DNA of 40,074 nucleotides from Mycobacterium sp. GTDB lineage: Bacteria; Actinomycetota; Actinomycetes; Mycobacteriales; Mycobacteriaceae. Positions 24,509 through 31,994 of the stretch are shown in pieces. Under the pieces are notes generated by a model. That model did no database searches. It saw nothing but the letters and a program-made list of their open reading frames with translations, and had not been told where the DNA came from. How positions within the stretch are numbered: the first letter of the stretch is position 1; every line of letters begins with the position of its first letter. The position numbers and the translations under genes are program-made. The stretch lies in the NCBI GenBank assembly GCA_018882965.1, contig VEQY01000027.1, forward strand, positions 1 to 40,074, written 5' to 3'.

Positions 24509-25260
24509 ACCTCGATCCGACGGCCGGTCCGCCGTGGCTTGGACCCCTGGTCGCGAATGTCGACCGGATGCCGGAGGCCTATCGCCGGCGGCTGGCGCCG
24601 GAACTGCTCGCCGCGCTGTCCGGTGCGGGCGACACCGCCGCGGCCGCTCGACCCGGCCGCGACGCCGCGGTGCTGGTGTTGTTCTGCGGACCGCACATCG
24701 AGTCCGCTGCGGGTGCTCCACCCGGGGACGCCGATCTGCTGCTGACCGTCCGCGCGCACACGCTGCGCCATCACGCGGGTCAGGCCGCCTTCCCCGGCGG
24801 AGCCGCTGACCCCGGCGATACCGGTCCGGTCGAGACGGCGCTGCGCGAGGCCCGGGAGGAGACCGGAATCGAACCCGGCCGTTTGCACCCGCTGGCCACC
24901 ATGGAGCGAATGTTCATCCCTCCCTCGGGTTTTCACGTGGTGCCGGTCCTGGCGTATTCGCCCGATCCGGGTCCGGTCTCGGTGGTCAGCCAGAGTGAGA
25001 CCGCTGCGGTGGCGCGGGTTCCGCTGCGGGCGTTCATCAATCCGCGCAATCGGCTGATGGTCTACCGCACCGGCGGCGAGCCCCGCCATGCCGGACCGGC
25101 GTTCCTGCTCAACGAGATGCTGGTGTGGGGCTTCACCGGGCACGTCATCGCGGCCATGCTCGACGTCGCCGGATGGGCGCAGCCGTGGAACACCGCCGAT
25201 CCCCGAGAGGTGGACGAGGCGATGGCGCTGGTCGGACGTTGCGCGGGGAATCCACGATGA
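24505..25260 (+). CDS. Nudix hydrolase, CoA pyrophosphatase type (Rv3672c-like)
   Basis: 251 aa. The Nudix box is AFPGGAADPGD followed by TALREAREETGI (about 95-120), with the REAREE core. Just before it lies LLTVRAHTLRHHAGQ, the NuCoA signature LLTxR-x4-LR-x-H-x-GQ of peroxisomal/bacterial CoA pyrophosphatases, so it likely cleaves CoA or acyl-CoA to phosphopantetheine and 3',5'-ADP. The usual box glutamate after x5 is aspartate, as in this subfamily. Stop and marP start overlap (ATGA 25257-25260). Confidence 0.92.
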   Translation: MNLDPTAGPPWLGPLVANVDRMPEAYRRRLAPELLAALSGAGDTAAAARPGRDAAVLVLFCGPHIESAAGAPPGDADLLLTVRAHTLRHHAGQAAFPGGAADPGDTGPVETALREAREETGIEPGRLHPLATMERMFIPPSGFHVVPVLAYSPDPGPVSVVSQSETAAVARVPLRAFINPRNRLMVYRTGGEPRHAGPAFLLNEMLVWGFTGHVIAAMLDVAGWAQPWNTADPREVDEAMALVGRCAGNPR

Positions 25261-26447
25261 CCGGTTCGCAGTGGCTCGACCTCGCGGTGATCGCAGTAGC
25301 GCTGATCGCGGCTGTCTCCGGCTGGCGTTCGGGCGCGCTGGGCTCGCTGATGTCGTTCGTCGGCGTGATCCTCGGCGCGATCGCCGGGGTGATGCTGGCG
25401 CCGCACATCGTCAGCCATCTCCATACACCGCGCACGAAGTTGTTCGCGGCCCTGTTCCTGATCCTGGCGCTGGTGGTGATCGGCGAGGTCGCCGGCGTGG
25501 TGCTCGGCCGGGCGGTGCGCGGCTCGATCCGCAGCGGGCCGGTGCGCCTGGCCGATTCCGTCGTCGGAGTCGCTCTGCAACTGGTGGTTGTGCTGGTGGC
25601 CGCCTGGCTATTGGGCAGCCCGCTGGCGTCGTCGAATCAGCGGGGCCTGGCCGAGGCCGCGCGCGGTTCGCGGGTGATCTCCGAGGTCGACAAGTACGCA
25701 CCCGACTGGCTGCGCACGGTGCCCAAGCGGATGTCGACCCTGCTGAGCACCTCCGGTCTGCCCGATGTGCTGGAGCCCTACGGCGACACTCCGGTGGAGG
25801 CCGTCGCCCCGCCCGACGAGTCCCTGGCCGGCAGTCTCGTGGTGGCAAGCACGCGCCCGAGTGTGGTCAAGATCCGCGGTGTGGCACCGGCGTGCAAGAA
25901 GGTTCTCGAGGGGACGGGATTCGTGGTCGCGCCCAACCGGGTGATGTCCAACGCCCATGTGGTCGCCGGCTCGGAGAGCGTGACCGTCGAGGCCGAGGGT
26001 CAGACCTACGAGGCGACGGTGGTCTCCTATGACCCCGACGCCGACATCTCGATCCTCGACGTGCCGAATCTCCCGCAGCAGCCCCTCGTGTTCGCCGAGC
26101 AGCCGGCCAAGACCGGCACCGACGCCGTGGTGATGGGCTTCCCCGGCGGTGGTGATTTCGTGGCCACGCCGGCGCGGGTGCGCGAGATCATCGAACTCAG
26201 TGGACCCGACATCTACAAGACCAAGACGGTCAGCCGCGAGGTCTACACCATCAGGGGAGTGGTCCGGCAGGGCAACTCCGGTGGGCCGATGATCAATCGC
26301 GCGGGACAGGTGATCGGCGTGGTCTTCGGCGCGGCGGTCGATGACAAGGACACCGGGTTCGTGATGACCACCGACGAGGTGTCGCGGCAACTGGCCCGGA
26401 TCGGCAACACCGCGAAGGTCCCCACCGGGAACTGCGTCGGCGGCTGA
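25257..26447 (+). CDS. marP: Periplasmic serine protease MarP (Rv3671c-like)
   Basis: 396 aa. Four transmembrane helices (about 5-22, 30-55, 62-85, 98-120) precede a linker and a chymotrypsin-like protease. The catalytic triad is H234 (SNAHVV), D263 (DADISIL) and S341 (RQGNSGGP). C213 and C393 correspond to the activating disulfide known in M. tuberculosis MarP. That enzyme protects intrabacterial pH in acid by processing the peptidoglycan hydrolase RipA. ATG 25257 (coupled to the Nudix stop) is fixed by the MTGSQWLDLAVIAV start. An in-frame extension to 25125 is shadow. Confidence 0.96.
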   Translation: MTGSQWLDLAVIAVALIAAVSGWRSGALGSLMSFVGVILGAIAGVMLAPHIVSHLHTPRTKLFAALFLILALVVIGEVAGVVLGRAVRGSIRSGPVRLADSVVGVALQLVVVLVAAWLLGSPLASSNQRGLAEAARGSRVISEVDKYAPDWLRTVPKRMSTLLSTSGLPDVLEPYGDTPVEAVAPPDESLAGSLVVASTRPSVVKIRGVAPACKKVLEGTGFVVAPNRVMSNAHVVAGSESVTVEAEGQTYEATVVSYDPDADISILDVPNLPQQPLVFAEQPAKTGTDAVVMGFPGGGDFVATPARVREIIELSGPDIYKTKTVSREVYTIRGVVRQGNSGGPMINRAGQVIGVVFGAAVDDKDTGFVMTTDEVSRQLARIGNTAKVPTGNCVGG

Positions 26448-26461
26448 CGGCGCGCCGAAGC

Positions 26462-26484
26462 GAGCCTGAGTGCGCTCGGGTCTC
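26462..26484. terminator. Possible bidirectional hairpin between marP and ephE
   Basis: GAGCCTGAG-TGCG-CTCGGGTCTC can fold into a nine-pair stem with one bulged base and one G-U pair. It lies between two convergent stops and could end both transcripts. No U-tract. Confidence 0.4.
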
Positions 26485-27427
26485 AGGGTGCGGTCAGCAG
26501 CCGCTGCACCTCGCGGTTGACATCGACTGGCGCCTCTTCGTGGGCGTAGTGCCCGGCGCCCGGCACCGTCACGAACCGGCCACGCGGCGCGTAATCCCGG
26601 GTGCGTTCTACCGGGTCGGCCAGCACGTAGGGATCGGCGGCGCCGCGCAGGTGCAGCAGCGGGATCTCCAACTGGCGGTTCATCAGCGCCATGAAACGCC
26701 GGCCCTCGCCGCGCAGTTGGCTGCGCACCGCCCAGCGCTGGTACTCCAGGGCCGAGTGCGCTGCCGAGGGGATCTGGATGGCCTCGCGCAGATGGCCGAT
26801 CGTCTCGGAGAAGTCCGCCGACGCGGTCCACGTGGTGGAGGCCCGCGTGCGCACCAGCCGCTCCACCTCCGCACCGCCGCGACGGGTCAGCTTGTGTTCG
26901 GGCCAGCGCGGAATCTGGTAGCGCAACAGATCGGGCAGCAGTGCGCGGCCCTGGCCGCGATCGGTCAGCGCCGAGGCTCGCAGGGCGGCCGGGTGCGGGG
27001 AACTGACCAACCCGATCGCCCGGACCAGCCGGGAGTGCAGCACGGCCGTGGCCCAGCACACCAGCCCGCCGTCGGCGTGGCCGACGAGAGTCGCCGAGGT
27101 ATGCCCGAGGGCTCGGATGAGGCCCGCGGTGTCCCCGGCCAGGGTCCAGCCGTCGTAGCCGCGGGGAGGTTTGTCGCTGCCGCCGTAGCCGCGCAGGTCG
27201 ACGGCCACCGCGCGCACGCCGGTCAATCCGCGCAGCTGGTGGCGCCATGACCACCAGAACGATCCGAAGCCGTGCAGCAGGATCACCAGGGGGCGGGTGG
27301 TCGCCGGAGCGGTCTCGGCTCCGGGCTGGGCCTCCACACACTGGAACCGGATGCCGTTGGCGTGGACGTCGTGATGCCGCCACGGCCCGGGGATGCGGGT
27401 GACCGAGGGATCCGGCCCGCTCATCAC
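26483..27427 (-). CDS. ephE: Alpha/beta hydrolase, epoxide hydrolase EphE-like
   Basis: 314 aa alpha/beta hydrolase. The oxyanion motif is LLHGFGSFWWSW (about 50-61), the nucleophile is D119 in VGHADGG, a cap region lies at about 150-250, and the catalytic histidine is H292 in GAGHYAHEE. An aspartate nucleophile rather than serine agrees with epoxide hydrolases or haloalkane dehalogenases; orthology is to Rv3670 (ephE). Start GTG 27427 or ATG 27424 (TGATG overlap with the holin-like gene stop), so translation is coupled. Substrate unknown. Confidence 0.88.
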   Translation of the reverse strand: MMSGPDPSVTRIPGPWRHHDVHANGIRFQCVEAQPGAETAPATTRPLVILLHGFGSFWWSWRHQLRGLTGVRAVAVDLRGYGGSDKPPRGYDGWTLAGDTAGLIRALGHTSATLVGHADGGLVCWATAVLHSRLVRAIGLVSSPHPAALRASALTDRGQGRALLPDLLRYQIPRWPEHKLTRRGGAEVERLVRTRASTTWTASADFSETIGHLREAIQIPSAAHSALEYQRWAVRSQLRGEGRRFMALMNRQLEIPLLHLRGAADPYVLADPVERTRDYAPRGRFVTVPGAGHYAHEEAPVDVNREVQRLLTAP

Positions 27428-27957
27428 CAGCCCGACGGATCGGCCGGCCCGGGATCGGGTCGGGCCGTCACGGCGGGCGCGGCGGGGGCCGAGCCCGGCT
27501 TGCCGCCGGTGCCCAGCGCCGGGGTCAGGGCGGCCGCGGTCTCCTTCACCGATTCGATGGTTTGCTGCGGGCCACGGATCCGGCGCACTTTGAGATAACC
27601 CAGCAGGGCCAGCGCCGCGGCCGCGGCCACCATCACGACGAAGACGATCAGGAACGCCGCCCAGCGGGCCAACCAGTTGTCGAGCAACTCGGCGAAGAAG
27701 AAGAACAGGAAGAAGGTCGAGTAGGCCAGCACCACCAGAGCCGCAATGAAGAACACGCTGCCGGTCAGCCCTTTTTTGACGTCCCGGGTGATCTCGGCCC
27801 TGGCCAGTTCGACCTCGGCCCGCACCAGGGTGGACACCTGTAGGGAGGCGTCCCTGACCAGATCGCCGAAGGACGGGTTGTCCGGCACCGCCTGGGGGTC
27901 GACCAGCGGAATCGAGGTCGCGGTGGCGGGCACCCCGTTCTTGCGGTCCTTGCTCAC
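27424..27957 (-). CDS. Phage holin-like membrane protein, Holin-X/DUF1469 type (Rv3669-like)
   Basis: 177 aa. The amphipathic N-terminal region SFGDLVRDASLQVSTLVRAEVELARAEI (about 29-56) is typical of the actinobacterial Holin-X family. Two transmembrane hairpins (about 68-92 and 98-120) and a proline/alanine-rich tail follow. Despite the name it is a housekeeping chromosomal gene in mycobacteria; function is unknown, possibly membrane or envelope organisation. The GTG start at 27957 has an excellent GGGAGGA seven bases upstream. Operon with ephE. Confidence 0.85.
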   Translation of the reverse strand: MSKDRKNGVPATATSIPLVDPQAVPDNPSFGDLVRDASLQVSTLVRAEVELARAEITRDVKKGLTGSVFFIAALVVLAYSTFFLFFFFAELLDNWLARWAAFLIVFVVMVAAAAALALLGYLKVRRIRGPQQTIESVKETAAALTPALGTGGKPGSAPAAPAVTARPDPGPADPSGW

Positions 27958-28062
27958 GGCTGTTCCTCCCGGGGTTGGGTCTGGTCGCGGTTCATGTTGC
28001 CACGGGGCGGCCCCGCCCGGATAGCGGTCGCGTTGTTACACAAGTGACGGATGTGACCAAGC

Positions 28063-28068
28063 TAGACT
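28063..28068 (+). promoter_or_regulatory. Possible -10 of the secreted protease gene
   Basis: TAGACT fits TANNNT and lies 34 nt before ATG 28103, leaving a short leader with the GGAGG Shine-Dalgarno sequence. No convincing -35. Confidence 0.4.
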
Positions 28069-28102
28069 GGGTGACCGGGCGGGATTTCGTACGGAGGTGT
28101 CG

Positions 28103-28825
28103 ATGATGGCGGTGCGAACCGCGTGGCAGAGGGTGGCCGCGGCCGCCCTGGGCCTCGCCGTGCTGGTCCCCATCGGCGGGCTGACGGCCGGCGCCGACGA
28201 CAAGGTCCCCCTCGGCGGCGGTGCCGGCATCGTCATCGACGGGGAGTCCTTCTGCACCCTGACCGCCATCGGCACCGACCGGACGGGTTCGCTGATCGGC
28301 TTCACCTCCGCGCACTGCGGAGGCCCGGGTGCCCAGGTGGCCGCGGAGGGCGCGCGCGAGAGCGGTGCGGTCGGCACCATGGTGGCAGGCAACGACGGGC
28401 TGGACTACGCGGTGATCCGCTTCGATCCCGCCAAGGTCACGCCGGTGTCGAACTGGGACGGCTTCGTGATCGACGGCATCGGTCCGGACCCGGTGTTCGG
28501 TCAGGTGGCCTGCAAGCTCGGCCGGACCACCGGGTACTCCTGCGGCGTGACCTGGGGTCCGGGCGAGGAGCCCGGCACGATCGTCAATCAGGCCTGCGGT
28601 CAGCCGGGCGACTCCGGTGCCCCGGTGACGGTGAACAACAAACTCGTCGGCATGATCCACGGCGCGTTCACCGACGGACTGCCCACCTGCATCATCAAGT
28701 ACATCCCGCTGCACACTCCGGCAGTCACGATGTCGATCAACGCCATCCTGGCCGACCTCGCCGCCAAGAACAGGCCGGGAGCAGGTTTCGTCCCGACGGC
28801 GGGCTCGGTCGCGGGGGCGGCCTGA
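28103..28825 (+). CDS. Secreted trypsin-like serine protease (Rv3668c-like)
   Basis: 240 aa. A signal peptide (about 1-31, ending LTAGADD) precedes a chymotrypsin-fold domain with H71 (TSAHC), D101 (LDYAVIRF) and S171 (GDSGAPV). Six cysteines (51, 72, 137, 147, 165, about 198) can form three disulfides as in streptogrisin-type S1 proteases. Likely exported and active in the envelope or medium. ATG 28103 is chosen because GGAGG (28093-28097) lies 5 nt upstream; the in-frame GTG 28097 would overlap that ribosome-binding site. It is convergent with acs, separated by two bases. Confidence 0.92.
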   Translation: MMAVRTAWQRVAAAALGLAVLVPIGGLTAGADDKVPLGGGAGIVIDGESFCTLTAIGTDRTGSLIGFTSAHCGGPGAQVAAEGARESGAVGTMVAGNDGLDYAVIRFDPAKVTPVSNWDGFVIDGIGPDPVFGQVACKLGRTTGYSCGVTWGPGEEPGTIVNQACGQPGDSGAPVTVNNKLVGMIHGAFTDGLPTCIIKYIPLHTPAVTMSINAILADLAAKNRPGAGFVPTAGSVAGAA

Positions 28826-28827
28826 GC

Positions 28828-30789
28828 TCAGGTCTGGGCCTTACTGGACCGGATCGCCTCGAACACCGTCGGATCGACCAGCGTCGAGGTGTCCCCGAGT
28901 TCGCGCCCCTCGGCGACGTCACGCAGCAGTCGACGCATGATCTTGCCGCTCCGGGTCTTGGGCAGTTCCGGTACCACGTGGATCTCCCGCGGCTTGGCGA
29001 TCGGCGAGATCTCCAGGGACACCTGAGCGCGTAACTCCTCGACCAGCGCGTGCGGATCCAGCTCCGCGTGATGAGCCTTGAGGATGACGAAGGCACAAAT
29101 CGCCTGCCCGGTGTGCGAATCCGACGCACCCACCACCGCCGCCTCCGCGACGCCCGCGTGACCGACCAGAGCCGACTCGACCTCGGCGGTCGAGATGCGG
29201 TGGCCGGACACGTTCATCACGTCGTCGATTCGCCCCAGCACCCAGATCTCCCCGTCGCTGCCGTAGCGGGCTCCGTCGCCCGCGAAGTACCAGCCTTGGT
29301 TGGCGAAGCGCGACCAGTAGGTTTCCACATACCGTTCGGGGTCGCCCCAGATGCCGCGCAGCATCGACGGCCACGGCTTGTCGAGCACGAGATAACCGGT
29401 GACCTGCTCGCCGTGATCGGATCCGGGCGGCAACTCGTTGCCCTCGTCGTCGACGATCTTGGCCGAGATGCCCGGCAGCGGTCGCATCGCCGAGCCGGGT
29501 TTGCATGTGGTGACCCCGGGCAGCGGGGAGATCATGATCGCTCCGGTCTCGGTCTGCCACCAGGTGTCCACGATGGGTGTGCGATCGCCGCCGAACACCA
29601 GCCGGTACCAACGCCAGGCCTCCGGGTTGATCGGCTCCCCGACCGAACCGAGCAGTCGCAGGCTCGACAGGTCGTGTTCGTAGGCGATACCCCGACCCCA
29701 CTTCATGAAGGTGCGGATCAGCGTCGGGGCGGTGTAGTAGATCGTGACGCCGTACTTCTCGATGATCTGGAAGTGCCGGTGCTCATCCGGCGATGCGGGG
29801 GTGCCCTCGTACACGACCATGGTCGATCCGTTGGACAGCGGGCCGTACACGATGTAGCTGTGCCCGGTGACCCAACCGATATCCGCGGTGCACCAGTAGA
29901 CGTCGGTCTCGGGCTTGATGTCGAACACGTTGTAGTGGGTGTAGGACGCCTGGGTGAGATAGCCACCCGAGGTGTGCATGATCCCCTTGGGCTTGCCGGT
30001 GGTGCCCGAGGTGTAGAGCAGGAACAGCGGGTGCTCGGAGTCGAACGCCTCGGGGCTGTGCTCGGCCGCAGCGTTCTCGACGGTCTCGTGCCACCACAGA
30101 TCGCGCCCCTCGGTCCAGGGCACATCGATGCCCGTGCGGCGCACGACCAGCACGTGCTCAACGCAGGACTGGCCGGCGACGGCCTCGTCGACTGCGGTCT
30201 TCAGCGAGACCGCACTGCCCCGGCGGTATTGGCCGTCGGTCGTTATGACCAGCTTGGCCTCGGCATCCTCGATGCGGGCCCGCAGGGCGGTCGCCGAGAA
30301 ACCGGCGAACACCACCGAGTGCATGACGCCCAGTCGGGCGCAGGCGAGCATGGCGACGATCGCCTCCGGGACCATCGGCATGTAGATCGCGACCCGGTCG
30401 CCGGCGACCAGACCCAGGTCGGTCAGGGTGTTGGCCGCCCGGCCCACACTGTCCTTGAGTTCGGCATAGGTGATGGTGCGGGCGTCGCCGACCGGCTCGC
30501 CCTCCCAGTGGATGGCCACCCGGTCTCCGTTGCCGGCCTCGACATGGCGGTCCACACAGTTGTAGGCGACATTGAGCCGCCCGCCGACGAACCACCGGGC
30601 GACCGGAGCACCCGACCAATCCAGCACCTCGGTGAACGGGGTGTGCCAGGACAGCCGCCGGGCCTGCTCGGCCCAGAACTCCAGCCGATCGGCCTCGGCC
30701 GCCCGGTAGAGGTCGTCGTCGGCATTGGCGTTGTCGGCGAACGCAACCGGCGGCGGGTAATGGGTCGGGGCAGCGTCCTGATCGGCCAT
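28828..30789 (-). CDS. acs: Acetyl-CoA synthetase (AMP-forming)
   Basis: 653 aa. Makes acetyl-CoA from acetate, ATP and CoA. The P-loop YTSGTTGKPKG, DTWWQTETG (AMP-binding, A5), GDGARYG, WVLGRIDDVMNVSGHR hinge and catalytic lysine K616 in PKTRSGKIMRR are all intact. K616 is the site acetylated by the cAMP-dependent acetyltransferase in mycobacteria, which inactivates Acs. ATG 30789 is leaderless, 6 nt after TATGCT; an in-frame extension to 30822 runs through that promoter. In M. tuberculosis the dppABCD transporter lies between acs and the next gene; here it is absent. Confidence 0.96.
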   Translation of the reverse strand: MADQDAAPTHYPPPVAFADNANADDDLYRAAEADRLEFWAEQARRLSWHTPFTEVLDWSGAPVARWFVGGRLNVAYNCVDRHVEAGNGDRVAIHWEGEPVGDARTITYAELKDSVGRAANTLTDLGLVAGDRVAIYMPMVPEAIVAMLACARLGVMHSVVFAGFSATALRARIEDAEAKLVITTDGQYRRGSAVSLKTAVDEAVAGQSCVEHVLVVRRTGIDVPWTEGRDLWWHETVENAAAEHSPEAFDSEHPLFLLYTSGTTGKPKGIMHTSGGYLTQASYTHYNVFDIKPETDVYWCTADIGWVTGHSYIVYGPLSNGSTMVVYEGTPASPDEHRHFQIIEKYGVTIYYTAPTLIRTFMKWGRGIAYEHDLSSLRLLGSVGEPINPEAWRWYRLVFGGDRTPIVDTWWQTETGAIMISPLPGVTTCKPGSAMRPLPGISAKIVDDEGNELPPGSDHGEQVTGYLVLDKPWPSMLRGIWGDPERYVETYWSRFANQGWYFAGDGARYGSDGEIWVLGRIDDVMNVSGHRISTAEVESALVGHAGVAEAAVVGASDSHTGQAICAFVILKAHHAELDPHALVEELRAQVSLEISPIAKPREIHVVPELPKTRSGKIMRRLLRDVAEGRELGDTSTLVDPTVFEAIRSSKAQT

Positions 30790-30795
30790 AGGCCG

Positions 30796-30801
30796 AGCAT
30801 A
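30796..30801 (-). promoter_or_regulatory. -10 element of acs
   Basis: TATGCT on the minus strand, exactly 6 nt before ATG 30789. Confidence 0.55.
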
Positions 30802-30829
30802 GAACGACGCTTCGGGCGGCACCGGCCAC

Positions 30830-30835
30830 TAGCGT
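30830..30835 (+). promoter_or_regulatory. -10 element of the Rv3662c-like gene
   Basis: TAGCGT, 8 nt before ATG 30844. It is divergent from the acs -10, about 28 bp away. Confidence 0.5.
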
Positions 30836-30843
30836 GAGCTGGT

Positions 30844-31602
30844 ATGAGCGGTCCGCGTCGCGCAGACGATGCACTGGGCCCCCTGATGGATCTGCCCGGG
30901 GTGACCGAGGCGGCCGAGGCGGCGCGGGTGGCGTTGGGCACGGTGCATCGGCACCGTGCGAACCTGCGATCCTGGCCGGTGACCGCGGCGGAGTCCGCGG
31001 TGCGCGGCGCACGCGCGTCCGCGGCGCTGGACGGCGGTGCGATCCGACTGGACGCCGCCGGCGAGGATCCGGTGCTGGCGGGAGCGCTGCGCGTCGCCCA
31101 GTCCCTCGAGGGCGGTACCACCGCCCTGGTGGGGGTGTGGGGACGCGCTCCGCTTCAGGCGTTGGCCCGACTGCATGCGCTTGCCGCCGCCGATCTGGTC
31201 GACGGGGATCGCCTCGGCCGTCCCAGGCCCGAACCTGACGTCGTTGCGCGGCTGAATCTGCTCACCCGCCTCGTCGCCGTGGACCGCAGCACCGTATCCG
31301 CACCGGTGCTGGCCGCAGTCGCCCACGGCGAAATCCTCAGCCTGGCCCCCTTCGGTAGCGCCGATGGCGTTGTGGCGCGCGGGGTTTCGCGATTGGTCAC
31401 CATGACGACCGGTCTCGATCCACACGGTCTCGGCGTTCCTGAGGTCTTCTGGCTGCGACGCGCTGAGGAATACCGGGAAGCGGCGCAGGCTTTCGCGACA
31501 GGCGACGAAACGAACGTCTGTCGCTGGCTGGTGCTGTGTTGTCAAGCGCTGGAAGACGGTGCGCGAGAGGCATTGTCGATCGCAGAGGCCGCGGCTGGCT
31601 GA
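30844..31602 (+). CDS. Conserved hypothetical protein (Rv3662c-like)
   Basis: 252 aa soluble, largely helical, alanine-rich protein; no signal peptide or membrane segment. The segment RSWPVTAAESAVRGARASAALDGG (about 42-65) faintly resembles the N-terminal inhibitory region of Fic proteins, but no HPFxxGNGR motif is present, so no Fic activity is claimed. Position opposite the HAD phosphatase gene, with an intervening noncoding RNA, is the same as for Rv3662c in M. tuberculosis. Leaderless ATG 30844. Its transcript would end at the symmetrical hairpin at 31637-31675. Function unknown. Confidence 0.8.
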   Translation: MSGPRRADDALGPLMDLPGVTEAAEAARVALGTVHRHRANLRSWPVTAAESAVRGARASAALDGGAIRLDAAGEDPVLAGALRVAQSLEGGTTALVGVWGRAPLQALARLHALAAADLVDGDRLGRPRPEPDVVARLNLLTRLVAVDRSTVSAPVLAAVAHGEILSLAPFGSADGVVARGVSRLVTMTTGLDPHGLGVPEVFWLRRAEEYREAAQAFATGDETNVCRWLVLCCQALEDGAREALSIAEAAAG

Positions 31603-31629
31603 GGCTGGCTGGGGCCGGCTGAGCGTCAG

Positions 31630-31932
31630 ACGCGAAGCGGGCGGCGCTCCGAATCGAGTTCGGCTCGCCGCCCGCTAGCACGGTTTCGTGGTTACCAGGC
31701 GTGCTCTGTGGGTTGCGTGGGTCGGCCTCGGCGATCTTGCGGTGCGCTTCGGAGGTGACTTCGCCCAAGAAGTCAGCGCATCCGACCGCTTCTCCCAATC
31801 TCGCAGGCCCGCAACGCTTTTGCCATCGTCGCGGCGTGCTCCGCGTGGGTGCCCGGAACCGTGCTGGGCCGTTCAGGTCGGGAAGCAGGACCTTCTCTTC
31901 CGGTACTGCCTTGGCCTCACCAAACGACCGTA
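31630..31932 (-). ncRNA. Ms1/MTS2823-like RNA (6S-like, binds core RNA polymerase)
   Basis: The 392-bp gap 31603-31994 has no credible gene, but has a minus-strand RNA unit. A promoter-like TTGCTG, 17-nt spacer, TAGAAA (31943-31938) sits upstream, a predicted start is at about 31932, and the bidirectional hairpin (31637-31675) is the 3' end, giving about 300 nt. Inside, a rod folds from GGCC/GGCC (31806-31809 with 31724-31727) through GCGA-GAT/ATC-GC to TGCGC/GCGCA and a perfect 7-bp hairpin TGACTTC/GAAGTCA (31756-31775). Known: MTS2823 of M. tuberculosis and Ms1 of M. smegmatis, about 300 nt, lie between the Rv3661 and Rv3662c orthologues on the Rv3661 strand, as here. Ms1 binds sigma-free RNA polymerase and accumulates in stationary phase. 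Exact ends are inferred. Confidence 0.78.
31637..31675. terminator. Strong bidirectional hairpin terminator
   Basis: A perfect 10-bp outer stem GCGGGCGGCG/CGCCGCCCGC (31637-31646 and 31666-31675) encloses a 5-bp inner stem CCGAA/TTCGG with loop TCGAG. It can end the Rv3662c-like message on the plus strand and the Ms1-like RNA on the minus strand, where TT follows. Confidence 0.8.
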
Positions 31933-31994
31933 ACTCTTTTCTACTACGTGACGGCTGTCACAGCAAGAGTAAACGGATAACAGTTCTGATCGTG

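Noticed and set aside
25608..27383. 591-codon minus-strand frame across marP and ephE
   Set aside because: Shadow frame spanning two well-supported genes with full catalytic motifs.
27424..27957. Holin-like protein as a prophage remnant
   Set aside because: It is a conserved mycobacterial housekeeping gene coupled to ephE, with no other phage gene nearby.
29050..30837. 595-codon open frame antisense to acs
   Set aside because: Out-of-frame shadow of a GC-rich gene; no family motif, and acs has all catalytic residues.
31397..31798. Protein-like minus-strand frame (including SEAHRKIAEADPRN) in the Ms1 region
   Set aside because: It overlaps a structured RNA and its terminator, has a TTG start without ribosome-binding site, and codon bias is absent. 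The apparent protein likeness follows from the RNA sequence.
31770..31830. 17-codon minus-strand frame MAKALRACEIGRSGRMR inside the Ms1-like RNA
   Set aside because: Very short and within the predicted helical rod; no evidence of translation.
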